Assembly (NCBI GenBank): GCA_016710015.1
Contig: JADJLR010000008.1
Coordinates: 434,001 to 498,000, forward strand
Direction: 5' to 3'
Origin: Flavobacteriales bacterium
GTDB lineage: Bacteria > Bacteroidota > Bacteroidia > Flavobacteriales_F > PHOS-HE28
Length of the DNA stretch: 64,000 nt
The notes below the pieces were generated by a model. The model saw only the letters and a list, made by a program, of their open reading frames with translations. It had not been told where the DNA came from and did no database searches. Below, in pieces: positions 8,572 through 18,413 of the stretch; within the stretch, counting starts at the first letter, position 1; each line of letters starts with the position of its first letter. Both the position numbers and the translations under genes were made by a program.

Positions 8572-10353
8572 TCACCAAGACCCCGATAGCTTACGCTTCT
8601 CCCAACCGAAGCGGCGCTTGGCCACTTCCATACAAAAGTCGAACGACTGTTTGCTGCGCAGGAAGTTGAACTCGCCGTTCTTCACGGCCTCTGCATTGGC
8701 CGGCAATTCCACCAATTCGCTCAACAACGCACGGCATTGTCCGGTGGCCAAGCTGCCGATGTATTGCATGTAGTTGGCACTGATAGCGAGGTCCTGACCA
8801 TAGCGCTCCGCCATGCTGTGCAGGTCCTTGTCGTTGAGGATGGCTTGGCACATCAGCGCCCACAACAGGTGCCTGCCCCGGCCCACGAAACTGTACTTGT
8901 TCTCTCCACGCTCCAGGATGGATCGCGTAAGCAAGGGCAATCGGAACTGGACCTTGTAACACAGCACCACGTAGCGCGGGTCCACATCCAAGCGCTTCAT
9001 GTTGAAGATGGCATCGTACTGTTTGTCCTCTTCAAAGGCCTTGCGCATGGAACGCATCACCACCAATTCGCCTTCCGATGCCAAGAAGGTCTGGGCCAGT
9101 TTGAGCAGCTGAACGGCCTTGTCGTCCGTGATGCCTTGCTCGTCCCGCTCTTCTTCGGTGAGTCCCTCGAAGGCCCGTTGCTGGCGCTCGTAGTACATGC
9201 CCAGCTTGGTGCGGAAGTGATCGCTCAATTCCAATTGGATCTGGTCGTTTGCACGGAGATTCCAACTGTCCACCGGATTCTGGCGGTTGTTGTTGATGGT
9301 CACGGTGGTGATGAAGGCATCGTCCGCTTCGATAATGACCTTGCAGATGACCTCGATGCGTTTGAGCCGGTCCTTGATGGTCTCGATGTCGTCCCGACCT
9401 TTGTTCTTCTCGATGAAGCGCGCCATTGTTGTGATGGTCTGTGCGCCGTTGAGCAAACGCGGTTCGGTGATGCGGTAACCGTTCTTGTCCGGCTCGATCC
9501 GTTGTGCACTGAAGGTGACCCCGTTGTGGTTGAAGGCGAACATGGCCGGTTCCAACTTCTTGTCGATACCGATATCGCGGAAGGCCCTTTCCAAGATGCG
9601 GTTCACCGAACCATCTTCAGGTAGACTATGGCGAATGTTGCGTTCGAAGAAGCGTGATCCCATGTGCCGGAACATGCCGTACAGGTCGTACAGCCTGCCC
9701 ATTCCGATGATCATCTGTTGGCCCTGCGGACCATCCTTCTCCAAGGATCCGGAAAGTTTCAAGGGATACTCGTGCGTGCGGTCCACCACGATGTGGGCGC
9801 GCTTGCCACTGAGCGATCGGTACTCGATCACCATGTTCATCTCCCTGCCCCACCACGAATCGATCACGTGCTTCTTGTTCTCCAGATCCTCGCGCATGGC
9901 ACTCAGCACACTGCTGTTCTCCGCTTTCTCCGGTTCACCAGTGAACACGAAATGGAAATTGACCTGGTCGATCTTGTTGTGATGATCACGCAGGACCTGC
10001 TTCAGACCATTCACCATTGCATTGCGGCTCTTCGCCTCGGCATTCGAACCGAACACTTCGCTCACGCCATGATCCAACAGGGTGCGAAAGCCGGGCTTGA
10101 ACTGCTCGTGATCATTGCTCCACCTGAACTGGAAGAGGTAGAGGTTGCGCTTGGCCTTGTCGAAATGATAGCCATCGATGCCATAGTCCTCACCGCCGAA
10201 AGCGATCTGATGTAAAGCCTGTTCGCGTGGAACTTTGTGGAACTCTTCCAAGAAGAGTAGACCGAAATAGTCCTGCCAAGCTCCGCCGTTCTCGTTCTTC
10301 AGCGCCTTGTGGGCGGCCTTGATCTGTTCTTCTGTGATCCGCATAGTACCCAA
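8572..10353 (-). CDS. AIPR family (abortive infection phage resistance) protein
   Basis: 593 aa. An N-terminal part with a nuclease-like look (FGGEDYGIDGYHFD, then LYLFQFRWS, compatible with a PD-(D/E)xK-like fold) precedes the AIPR domain (about 240-470). That domain has RFFERNIRHSL, FAFNHNGVTFSAQRI, EPRLLNGAQTITTMARF, VICKVIIEADD and INNNRQNPVDSWNLRANDQ, which are the family's most recognisable stretches. AIPR proteins include plasmid-borne lactococcal Abi factors that block phage growth. The target here is unknown. The gene stands alone, with 112 bp upstream and 92 bp downstream before unrelated genes. A second in-frame ATG at codon 4 is an alternative start. Confidence 0.88.
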   Translation of the reverse strand: MGTMRITEEQIKAAHKALKNENGGAWQDYFGLLFLEEFHKVPREQALHQIAFGGEDYGIDGYHFDKAKRNLYLFQFRWSNDHEQFKPGFRTLLDHGVSEVFGSNAEAKSRNAMVNGLKQVLRDHHNKIDQVNFHFVFTGEPEKAENSSVLSAMREDLENKKHVIDSWWGREMNMVIEYRSLSGKRAHIVVDRTHEYPLKLSGSLEKDGPQGQQMIIGMGRLYDLYGMFRHMGSRFFERNIRHSLPEDGSVNRILERAFRDIGIDKKLEPAMFAFNHNGVTFSAQRIEPDKNGYRITEPRLLNGAQTITTMARFIEKNKGRDDIETIKDRLKRIEVICKVIIEADDAFITTVTINNNRQNPVDSWNLRANDQIQLELSDHFRTKLGMYYERQQRAFEGLTEEERDEQGITDDKAVQLLKLAQTFLASEGELVVMRSMRKAFEEDKQYDAIFNMKRLDVDPRYVVLCYKVQFRLPLLTRSILERGENKYSFVGRGRHLLWALMCQAILNDKDLHSMAERYGQDLAISANYMQYIGSLATGQCRALLSELVELPANAEAVKNGEFNFLRSKQSFDFCMEVAKRRFGWEKRKLSGSW

Positions 10354-10466
10354 AGTTGTAAAAACCGGGCTTCCCTACACCATGTCCGGTCAAAATATCC
10401 TTCACCGTCACTCCGGTACCTTGAGCCCTGTACCCGGCCTGGTCGAACCTCTTTTCTGCCTGATCT

Positions 10467-11918
10467 TCAAGACAATAACGCCACCAAAAGGACCAATCCG
10501 ATCAAATCCATCCAGATCCCGGCCCGGACCATTTCCCGGACCGGAATGCGCCCACTGCCGAAGACAATGGCCTGCATGGGCGAGGCCACGGGTAGCGCGA
10601 AACCCAATGTTGCGGCCAAGGTGGCCGGGATGAGCAGTGCCTGTGGATCAATGCCCCAGGCCTCGGTGCTCTGCGCCAATATGGGAAGGGTGAGACTCGC
10701 GGTGGCGGTGTTGCTGCCCAATTCGCTCAGGAAGCAGACGACCCCACTGACCGCACCGATCAAGAGCGGCGGGGACAACCCTTTCAATCGTTCCATGCCT
10801 GCTACCATTTCCATGGCCAAGCCGGACCGATCGATGCCGCTCGCGATGGCGAAGCCCCCACCGAAGAGCAATAGGATCCCCCAAGGCACGTTCGCTTCGG
10901 CGTATTTCCACGTCAACAACGCATGCGGAGGGCGGCTTTCCGCATCGCCATCCAAGGCTTGCGGAATAGGAATGAGAAAGAGCATGAGCGCACCTAGGAT
11001 CGCAATGGCACCGTCCGAGAAGGAGGTCAGTCCTGTGCGGCCGCGCCAACCGTGCAGCGCAAAGCCGTTGCCGAAGGTCAGGTCATCCCCCGTGACCCAC
11101 AGCACAGCCACGGTAGCGAACACGATGGCGGCCACCCGCTCGGCATAGGTCACTTTTCCCAAAGAGGCCAACCGTGCTTTCACTTCTGCCGGCGGACTGA
11201 TGTGATCCTTCGGGACCTTGAAGACCCATCTGGTGATGAGCAGCCAAGCGATCCCGAGATAGATCACCATGAGTGGGATGCCGAATGACATCCACTGCCC
11301 GAAACCGATCGGCGGGCGATCCGGCCAGTGATCACGCCATACCTCCAACAAGACCAAGTTGGGCGGTGTACCGACCGGTGTGGCCATGCCGCCAATGGTG
11401 GCACCGTAGGAAACGGCGAGAAGAAGCGGCACGGTCAATCGCTTGCGCAGCGCCGGATCACCGTCGCCATCCAATAAACTGAGGGCGATGGGGAGCATCA
11501 CCAAGACGCAACTGGTGCTGTTCATCCACATGCTCAACAGCGCACTGGTCACCATCATCCCGGCGATCAGACGCGGACCGGTGCCCCCGATGCGACCGAT
11601 GATGCGCAAAGCGATCCGCCGGTGCAACTGGGCGCGCTCCAACGCCAATGCGAGCAGGAAACCACCGAGGAACAAGAAGATGATCTCCTTGCCGTAGTTC
11701 GTCGCCGTGCCGCCCATGGTGTCTATCCCCAGCAAGGGGAAGAGCACCAACGGCAACAGTGAGGTAACGGCCAAGGGCACCGCTTCGCTGATCCACCACA
11801 CGGCCATCCAGGTTACCACCCCGGCCATGGCCGCCGGAGCATGACCCAAGTACCGCAGCAGCGCGTACACCACTAGGCCAAGTACCGGGCCGCTGAGTCG
11901 GAGCAGGTGTGTGCGCAT
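10467..11918 (-). CDS. SLC13/DASS family anion transporter
   Basis: 483 aa with about 12 hydrophobic segments. The two SNT-like substrate/Na+ motifs of the divalent anion:Na+ symporter family are visible: MWMNSTSCVLVMLPIALSL in the first half and ELGSNTATASLTLPILA in the second. TPVGTPPNLVLLE and GFALPVASPMQAIVFGSG also match the family. Members take up C4-dicarboxylates, citrate or sulfate with sodium at the inner membrane; which one cannot be told here. It is monocistronic and followed by a short gap before the TMEM220-like gene on the same strand. Confidence 0.93.
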   Translation of the reverse strand: MRTHLLRLSGPVLGLVVYALLRYLGHAPAAMAGVVTWMAVWWISEAVPLAVTSLLPLVLFPLLGIDTMGGTATNYGKEIIFLFLGGFLLALALERAQLHRRIALRIIGRIGGTGPRLIAGMMVTSALLSMWMNSTSCVLVMLPIALSLLDGDGDPALRKRLTVPLLLAVSYGATIGGMATPVGTPPNLVLLEVWRDHWPDRPPIGFGQWMSFGIPLMVIYLGIAWLLITRWVFKVPKDHISPPAEVKARLASLGKVTYAERVAAIVFATVAVLWVTGDDLTFGNGFALHGWRGRTGLTSFSDGAIAILGALMLFLIPIPQALDGDAESRPPHALLTWKYAEANVPWGILLLFGGGFAIASGIDRSGLAMEMVAGMERLKGLSPPLLIGAVSGVVCFLSELGSNTATASLTLPILAQSTEAWGIDPQALLIPATLAATLGFALPVASPMQAIVFGSGRIPVREMVRAGIWMDLIGLVLLVALLS

Positions 11919-11971
11919 GTTCGAATGTTCGGTACGTTGGGCGAGGATCGTGGCTTATGTGGTCGACGTGC

Positions 11972-12343
11972 TTACAGCAAACGTGCTTGACGAGGCGTGC
12001 TGAAGACGAGGAATACCAATGCGAGCGATGCGATGGATAGGCCCAGGAATTCGCGCACCGCTTCGATGTGTGGTGACGTGGTTTGCATCTCCTCGGTGAT
12101 CGAGGGCATGTCCGCGTCTATCCAATGCATCATGCCCGGCAACATGGTGATCGCCCAGACCCAGAGTGCGATGCACAGCACACCGCTCACGCGACGATCA
12201 GCACGCCCGAAGACAGCCAGTGCGAACAGGAAAGCGACCGCACCGTAGGCCGCCACCCACAGGAAGGCATCCACGTCGTTCACGTTCACATAAGCGAAGG
12301 CACCGAAAAGCAGTGCGAAGAAGATGTTCAGTATTCGTTTCAT
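11972..12343 (-). CDS. TMEM220-like small membrane protein
   Basis: 123 aa from the ATG at 12343; a much longer frame exists upstream but overlaps the receptor gene. MKRILNIFFALLFGAFAYVN, followed by VNDVDAFLW, is the typical opening of the transmembrane family 220 (N.NDPD.. motif, here NVNDVD). Four membrane helices are predicted by eye (about 4-20, 25-47, 55-70 and 99-117). The function of the family is not known. It starts 5 bp downstream of the TonB-dependent receptor stop, so the two are probably co-transcribed. Confidence 0.75.
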   Translation of the reverse strand: MKRILNIFFALLFGAFAYVNVNDVDAFLWVAAYGAVAFLFALAVFGRADRRVSGVLCIALWVWAITMLPGMMHWIDADMPSITEEMQTTSPHIEAVREFLGLSIASLALVFLVFSTPRQARLL

Positions 12344-12348
12344 GGTGA

Positions 12349-14679
12349 TCAGAATTCGATGCGGTAACTCAGGTTCGGGATAAGGCCCAATTGGTATTTG
12401 GCGACCTCCTCCCCTTTTCGATGGTCGAAATAACGATAGGCGACGTTCTTGGCATTCGTGGCGTTCAATAGATCCACGGACCACATCCCGGTGCGACGCT
12501 TGTGCTCGCGTTTCAAATAGATCCGGATGTCGACGCGGTAGGTGCTGGGGTACTGCGCCGAGTACGCCACAGGCTCGGGCGCAGTTGGTGTGGCCATCGG
12601 TGTGTAACGCTGCCCGCCGGTGGTGTTGACGCGACCGTTCACGCCCCATGTGCGCTTTCGATCTTCTTTGAGTTTCATGAACTCCTTGCCCACAACGGCA
12701 TTTGCGATCACGCCCGTATTCCATCGGCTATCATACACGCGCACCGCCCGATCGGCATAGGTGGCATCAAAGGCCGTGGCGTTCACTTGATAGAAGAAGC
12801 CCTTGTGGAAGGTATGCGTCAACGCGATCTGCCCGCCTGCGTTCAACGCATCGCCTTGCGCAACCAATTGCAGGTAGTACACAGCGTCCCATTCATTCGT
12901 CAAACTGAATTCCCTTCCGTCCGTGAATTGTTCCACCTGCACCCCGACCGGTACACGATCCACATATTGAAAGAATGCAGATGCACTCAACCTCAGGTGT
13001 GGTCGGAAGGCATGGTCGTACGTCAGTTCCACATCTTTGGATCGCAGCAGACCGATCCGGGAATTGTCCGTCGGGGCAAAGGGATCCTGTGCCTGCCAGC
13101 GCACATGACCCGCGTAGTTCTGCACAGCGGGCAATTGACTGCGCTGACCGACTGCGAGCGACAACCGATCCCGATCACCCAAATCCATGCGAAGTGCAAC
13201 ACGCGGCTCCACGACACCGGATCCATTCGCTGTCCAATGCGCATACGCCACACCAAGATCCACGTGCAGACGTTCCGTGATGTCGTATTCCAAACGCGCG
13301 AATGGCCGCAACAGCCAACCCGTGCTTGCCTCGTCCAGAAGGGTGAGTTGCTTTACAACCGTGCGCTGCATACCACTCGCCCCGATCTGCAAGGTTGCTC
13401 GCGCTGATAGTTCAGTGCGCATTTGTGATACGATGGAGATCTTCTCTTCACGGAGTGTTGCCGTATCCCGTGTGGTGCTGACGAATTGATCAAGGACGTA
13501 CAGCCCTTGCTCAAGTGTCCGCTGCTGATCATTCATGGAAACCACGGCCGCTGTGTGCCATGCGGTCCGCCCACCGATCCGTTGTTTGAAGGTCATTCCA
13601 GCGACTCCCACTTTCGCTGTATATCCGATGTTCTGGCTGTCCTTGTCGAACTCCCATTCCGTACTGTCCTTCGCATCGAAGCGGTTGCTGCTGTTCCCGC
13701 CCATACCGAACAGGGTGAGTACGCTGCGATCCTTGATCGGCATCGTTACGTTGAACGAGAGGTCTTGGAAGGTGATGGCTTCATCGCCCAATGCGACATC
13801 CATTGCACTGAGCAAACCCAGTGTGGAATAGCGGTAGTTCACGAGGTAGGAAGCCTTGCCTCCGTTGCGCAAGGGCCCCTCGGCACTGAGGTCGATCCCG
13901 ATCAATCCTGCTTGCCCGGTGAAGGCGTGGCGCTCGTTGGTTCCCGATCGCAACCGAAGGTCCATGATGCCACCTAGCGCGTTTCCGTAAGGTGCGGCCA
14001 AACCACCCATGAGCAAGCGCGAGGTGCCGAGCATCTGCGCGCTCAGGATCGTGGTGCCTCCACCTGTCAAGGTCGGGAGGTCGCTTTGGGTGCCTGCATT
14101 GGTCAGGTGGTTGGGTGTTACGATCTCCGCCCCTTCCAACAGCCACGCATTGCTCGCAGGGCTATTGCCGCGCACGCTGAAGTGGTTCCCTTCGTCATTC
14201 GTGGATGCCACGCCGGAGTAACTCATTGCTAACCTTGCGGGATCGAAGAAGGTGGCCGGAAAACGCAGACTCTGCTCTACCGTGAGGGTGTGCGCACTGA
14301 TCGCATCCATGCGCTGAGGCGCGGTCGCACGCACCACCACTTCAGCCAATTCATTCACCGCTCGATGCAACTGCATGTCAACGCGTTCCTCCTTGCCAGG
14401 ACGCACCCACACCTCCGCATTCTCCACCGGCCCATAACCGATGAAGCTCGCGCGAACGCGATGGATCCCGGTGGGCAGGTGCGAAAGGCGGAACGTGCCA
14501 GTTGCATCCGAGACCGTGCTGTAGCTCGTATCGCCGACGAACACTTGCACTGTGGCACCGGGCAAAGACGTTCCAGTGGAGGCATCACTTGTGCTACCGC
14601 TCAACGAGGACGTGATCTGCGCTACACTCCATGTGCTGCACAACAGCATGTAGAAAAGCACAAGTGGCCGCCAGGACAT
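12349..14679 (-). CDS. TonB-dependent outer-membrane receptor with carboxypeptidase-like domain
   Basis: 776 aa. The signal peptide MSWRPLVLFYMLLCSTWSVAQ is followed by a carboxypeptidase-regulatory-like beta-sandwich (about 25-115, GTSLPGATVQVFVGDTSYSTVSD). Then come the plug domain (about 120-235, with NHFSVRGNSPASNAWLLEGAE) and a beta-barrel ending in NLSYRIEF with the usual terminal Phe. These receptors import siderophores, vitamins or oligomers across the outer membrane using TonB energy. There is no SusD partner, so glycan uptake is less likely than metal or cofactor uptake. The barrel matches receptors that precede small membrane proteins in Bacteroidota, but the substrate is unknown. 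Confidence 0.9.
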   Translation of the reverse strand: MSWRPLVLFYMLLCSTWSVAQITSSLSGSTSDASTGTSLPGATVQVFVGDTSYSTVSDATGTFRLSHLPTGIHRVRASFIGYGPVENAEVWVRPGKEERVDMQLHRAVNELAEVVVRATAPQRMDAISAHTLTVEQSLRFPATFFDPARLAMSYSGVASTNDEGNHFSVRGNSPASNAWLLEGAEIVTPNHLTNAGTQSDLPTLTGGGTTILSAQMLGTSRLLMGGLAAPYGNALGGIMDLRLRSGTNERHAFTGQAGLIGIDLSAEGPLRNGGKASYLVNYRYSTLGLLSAMDVALGDEAITFQDLSFNVTMPIKDRSVLTLFGMGGNSSNRFDAKDSTEWEFDKDSQNIGYTAKVGVAGMTFKQRIGGRTAWHTAAVVSMNDQQRTLEQGLYVLDQFVSTTRDTATLREEKISIVSQMRTELSARATLQIGASGMQRTVVKQLTLLDEASTGWLLRPFARLEYDITERLHVDLGVAYAHWTANGSGVVEPRVALRMDLGDRDRLSLAVGQRSQLPAVQNYAGHVRWQAQDPFAPTDNSRIGLLRSKDVELTYDHAFRPHLRLSASAFFQYVDRVPVGVQVEQFTDGREFSLTNEWDAVYYLQLVAQGDALNAGGQIALTHTFHKGFFYQVNATAFDATYADRAVRVYDSRWNTGVIANAVVGKEFMKLKEDRKRTWGVNGRVNTTGGQRYTPMATPTAPEPVAYSAQYPSTYRVDIRIYLKREHKRRTGMWSVDLLNATNAKNVAYRYFDHRKGEEVAKYQLGLIPNLSYRIEF

Positions 14680-14771
14680 CCAGCGAACTTAGAGGGTTCA
14701 TGGTCCCAAGAACGGCTCTGAAGCATGGATCTTTCCCCGATCATTGTTCACAAGAAACGGTAGTTCCTTCC

Positions 14772-14808
14772 AAAAAAGAACCGCCCTCGAAGTTCGGGGG
14801 CGGTTCCA
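14772..14808 (-). terminator. rho-independent terminator of the RND efflux operon
   Basis: On the minus strand GAACCGCCC...GGGCGGTTC forms a long stem followed by TTTTTTGG. It lies 18 bp beyond the RND permease stop and ends the tetR-tolC-adaptor-RND operon. Confidence 0.88.
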
Positions 14809-14825
14809 AATTCAACTGTGATCGA

Positions 14826-17800
14826 TCAAGCCATACCGGGCTTCATCGAATTCCGTGGTGCGTTCGATCGGGCCTCTGCTTCACGCAACTCCCGTTTCCA
14901 CTGGCGACGGTGTTTGATCTTCTGAACGATCAGCAACATCACCGGCACCATGATCAGAGTGAGGAATGTGGCGAAGATGAGGCCGTAAATGACCGCCCAA
15001 CTCAAGGGGCCCCAGAAGATCACGTTATCTCCCCCCATGTGGATGTGCGGGTCCAATTCCATGAAGAGGCCGAAGAAGTTGAAGTTGAGTCCGATGGCCA
15101 AGGGCAACAAGCCCAAGACTGCGGTTATCGCTGTGAGGATGACCGGACGCAGACGCGTACGACCAGCGACCACCAAGGCCTCACGGCTTTCGTCGTTCGG
15201 TATGATCGTGTGTTCGTCCACACCGAGTTTCCGTTGTGCCCGTGCGAAGAGCAAGCGGGCGAAGTCCATCAACACGATCGCGTTGTTCACCACCACACCG
15301 ATAAGTGAGATGATGCCCAGCATGGTCATGAGGATGATGAAGTCCATACGGAACACCACCAATCCGAGGAACACACCGATGGTGCTGAAGATCACCGTGC
15401 TCATCACGATCATCGGGTAGCTGATGCTGTTGAACTGCGCCACGATGATGAGGAAAACCACGAACATCGCGACCACGAACGCCATCAGGAGGAAGTTCAT
15501 GTCCTTCGCTTGGTCCTCTTGTTCGCCGGTGAAGCGCAGGTTGAATTCCGTCGGCACATCGAAGCCCGTACCCATCTCATCCTTGATCTGCTGCACCACT
15601 TCATTGTTGTTGTACCCCGCGATCACGTTGCTGCTCACGGTTACTACACGGTCCAGATCCTTGCGCTTGATCGCGCTGAACGTGGTGGTGTATTCCGCAT
15701 GTGCAACGGCGCTGATCGGTACTTGTCTGATCTGCCCGCTGAGCATATCGCGAAAGGTGACCTTCATGTCCATCAACTGCTGGATATCGTAACGATAGTC
15801 GTCCTTCAACCGCACGTTGATCTCGTAGTCGTCATCATCGCCTTCAATGCGGAAGGTGCTCACCTCCTTGCCGAAAAGCGCGGTGCGGATGGCATCGGCT
15901 ACGGCGTAGGTGCTCACGTTGAACCGGCGCGCCTTCTCACGATCGATGATGATCGGCATCTCCGGTTTTGCTCTGTCGATATCGATCCGCAAGGCCTCCA
16001 CTCCCGGCACGTTCTTTCCTTCGATGAACTTCTTCACATCCTCGGCCACATCCAAGAGTCCTTCGATCTCTTTGCCTCGGATCTCGATGTTGACCGGCTT
16101 GCCAACGGGCGGGCCATCGGCATTCTTCACAACCGTGGTCACCACACCGGGATAGCCGCTTACGCCGTTCTGCATTCTCTCCAATACATCGTTGGTATTG
16201 ATCCCGTGACGATCGGCGAACTTCACGAAGGTCACCTGCACTCGACCCTTGTTCGGTGTCGAACCCATCTCCACTTCACCGGTGCCTGGATCACTGGTAC
16301 CCAGACCGACTTGACTGATCACCGACTTCACAAGGAAGTTCTTCGTCTCCTTTCCGATCACCTTGCCGTCCTTGTCCAGAAGGTCTACCTCTTCCATGTA
16401 TTCGGGCTGGTCGATCACCTTCATCACCTGTGCTTCCACGATACGTGTGATGCTGTCGGTCTTCAGGATATCGGTGCCAATGGGCGCTTCGATGAAAGCG
16501 TTGATGAACTGCGGTTGATTCGATGGGAAGAACAAGGTCTTCGGCGGGAAAATGGCCAACAACAAGAAGGCAAGGATCAACAACCCGAAGGTGCCGAACA
16601 AGAATGTCCGGGGATGATGCTTGCTCAATGCGTAGCGCAGGAATCCTTCATACCGGTGCTCCAATGCGGGCAACCACTTGTTCTGAAAAAGATCGGTGAG
16701 CGGTACGAAGATCTTGTTGTTCGCGATACCCATGATGCCGAAGAAGACCGTGAGCGTCCCGATGCTGAAGATGAACGTGCTCTTCGCTACGCCACCTCCC
16801 ATGGCGACCAGTACACCGATCACGATCATGATCGCCGCGACCCGCCACATCTTCTTCGTGGGCATGTGATCGCTCTCCACCTTCATGAACTTCGAGGCGA
16901 GTGCGGGGTTCACAACGAGTGCTACGAACAGCGAGGACCCCAATGCGATCATGAACGTGATCGGCATCAGGCTCATGAACTCACCCATCATACCGGGCCA
17001 GAACAGCAGTGGCGCGAACACCATCACGGTAGCCGTGGTGGCGGCGATGATCGGCATGGTGACCTCGCCTACCGCCAATTGGGTGGCCTTCATGGCCGGT
17101 TCGCCATTGGTCATGTGGCGGTAGATGTTCTCCACGATCACGATGCCGTCATCCACCAATCGACCGAGCGCAAGGATGAGCGCGAAGAGCACCATCATGT
17201 TCAACGAGATGCCGAACAGATTGAGCAAGGTGAAGGAGATGAACATGCTCATCGGGATCGCTAGACCCACGAACAGCGCGTTGCGCAAACCGAGGAAAAG
17301 CATCAATACACCGACCACGAGCACCACACCGAGCACGATGTGGTTCATCAACTCATCCACACTTACGCGGGTCTGTTCGCTCTGGTCACCGGTCAGGGTG
17401 ATGGTGAGGTCATCCGGCAGTGCATGGCCTTTGTCCTCGGCCAGGATGGCGTTGATCTTGTCGCTGGCATCGAGCAGGTTCTCGCCTGCACGCTTGATCA
17501 CGTCCAACATCACCACGCTCTTGCCGTATTCGCGCGCAAAACTTTCGGGCTCCTTGTATCCGAAGGTCACATCGGCGATGTCGCCCAGGCGCACTTCACG
17601 CTGCCCTTCGTTCTTCACCACGATGTCCCGGATCTGGGCCATGTCCTTGAACTCACCGATGATCCGTACGCTACGACGCTGGTCCTTGTTGAGGATATCA
17701 CCACCGCTCATGGTGAGGTTCTCGCTACGCAATGCGTTCGCAATGTCGTCGAAGTTCAGTTCCAACGCTTCGAGTTGGTAGAGGTCCACGCTGACCTTCA

Positions 17801-18407
17801 CTTCACGTTCGGGCACACCACGGATCTCCACCTTGTTGATCTCTGGCAACTCCTCGATGCGATCCTCCAGGTGCTTCGCATATTCGTGCAACTGCTCCAT
17901 CGGGTAGTCGCCACTGAGGTTGATGTTCATCACCGGCATCAGTTCCGAGAAATTCATCTCGAACACATTCGGCTCGGCGGGGAGGTCCGTGGGGAAGTTG
18001 GAATCGCCACGTGCCTTGTCCACCGCATCCTTCACCTTGCGCAACGCCTCGGTAGGTGTTACATCGTAGTTGAACTTGACGTTGATGGAACTGAAGTTCG
18101 GGACGCTTTTGCTCGTGATCTCGTCAACTCCGCTGATGGTGTTGATCTCCTTCTCTATCGGCTTGGTGATCAACTTCTCGATATCGACCACGGAACTGCT
18201 GTTGTACGGTGTGCCAATGAAGATCTCCGGGGTGACCACCTCGGGGAAACTCACCTTGGGCATCACGATGTACGAGTAGATCCCCATCACGCAGATCAGC
18301 AGCGTGAGCACGATCACCGTGGTGCGGTTGTTCACCGCCCAGGTCGTGATCGCGAACTGGCGCTCCGGTCCATGCAGATCCTTCTCGATATCCTCGTTGC
18401 TGTGCAT
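14826..18407 (-). CDS. RND efflux transporter permease (HAE1/AcrB-like)
   Basis: 1193 aa, somewhat longer than AcrB because of extra loops (a hydrophobic pair at about 530-580 and a charged C-terminal tail). TM1 is TTVIVLTLLICVMGIYSYIVMP. The porter and docking domains show the usual FSSINVKFNYDV and NKVEIRGVPEREVKVSVDLYQLE. TM4 holds LALGRLVDDGIVIVENIYRHM with the adjacent Asp pair of the proton relay. The second half repeats the fold, with MLGIISLIGVVVNNAIVLMDF. It exports drugs, detergents or metabolites from the periplasm and inner membrane through the adaptor and TolC encoded upstream, using the proton-motive force. The adaptor gene ends 6 bp before its start. Confidence 0.95.
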   Translation of the reverse strand: MHSNEDIEKDLHGPERQFAITTWAVNNRTTVIVLTLLICVMGIYSYIVMPKVSFPEVVTPEIFIGTPYNSSSVVDIEKLITKPIEKEINTISGVDEITSKSVPNFSSINVKFNYDVTPTEALRKVKDAVDKARGDSNFPTDLPAEPNVFEMNFSELMPVMNINLSGDYPMEQLHEYAKHLEDRIEELPEINKVEIRGVPEREVKVSVDLYQLEALELNFDDIANALRSENLTMSGGDILNKDQRRSVRIIGEFKDMAQIRDIVVKNEGQREVRLGDIADVTFGYKEPESFAREYGKSVVMLDVIKRAGENLLDASDKINAILAEDKGHALPDDLTITLTGDQSEQTRVSVDELMNHIVLGVVLVVGVLMLFLGLRNALFVGLAIPMSMFISFTLLNLFGISLNMMVLFALILALGRLVDDGIVIVENIYRHMTNGEPAMKATQLAVGEVTMPIIAATTATVMVFAPLLFWPGMMGEFMSLMPITFMIALGSSLFVALVVNPALASKFMKVESDHMPTKKMWRVAAIMIVIGVLVAMGGGVAKSTFIFSIGTLTVFFGIMGIANNKIFVPLTDLFQNKWLPALEHRYEGFLRYALSKHHPRTFLFGTFGLLILAFLLLAIFPPKTLFFPSNQPQFINAFIEAPIGTDILKTDSITRIVEAQVMKVIDQPEYMEEVDLLDKDGKVIGKETKNFLVKSVISQVGLGTSDPGTGEVEMGSTPNKGRVQVTFVKFADRHGINTNDVLERMQNGVSGYPGVVTTVVKNADGPPVGKPVNIEIRGKEIEGLLDVAEDVKKFIEGKNVPGVEALRIDIDRAKPEMPIIIDREKARRFNVSTYAVADAIRTALFGKEVSTFRIEGDDDDYEINVRLKDDYRYDIQQLMDMKVTFRDMLSGQIRQVPISAVAHAEYTTTFSAIKRKDLDRVVTVSSNVIAGYNNNEVVQQIKDEMGTGFDVPTEFNLRFTGEQEDQAKDMNFLLMAFVVAMFVVFLIIVAQFNSISYPMIVMSTVIFSTIGVFLGLVVFRMDFIILMTMLGIISLIGVVVNNAIVLMDFARLLFARAQRKLGVDEHTIIPNDESREALVVAGRTRLRPVILTAITAVLGLLPLAIGLNFNFFGLFMELDPHIHMGGDNVIFWGPLSWAVIYGLIFATFLTLIMVPVMLLIVQKIKHRRQWKRELREAEARSNAPRNSMKPGMA

Positions 18408-18413
18408 CTGCGA

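Noticed and set aside
15510..17264. 584-residue His/Asp-rich frame antisense to the RND permease
   Set aside because: Shadow frame of a high-GC gene; the sense frame has clear RND motifs.
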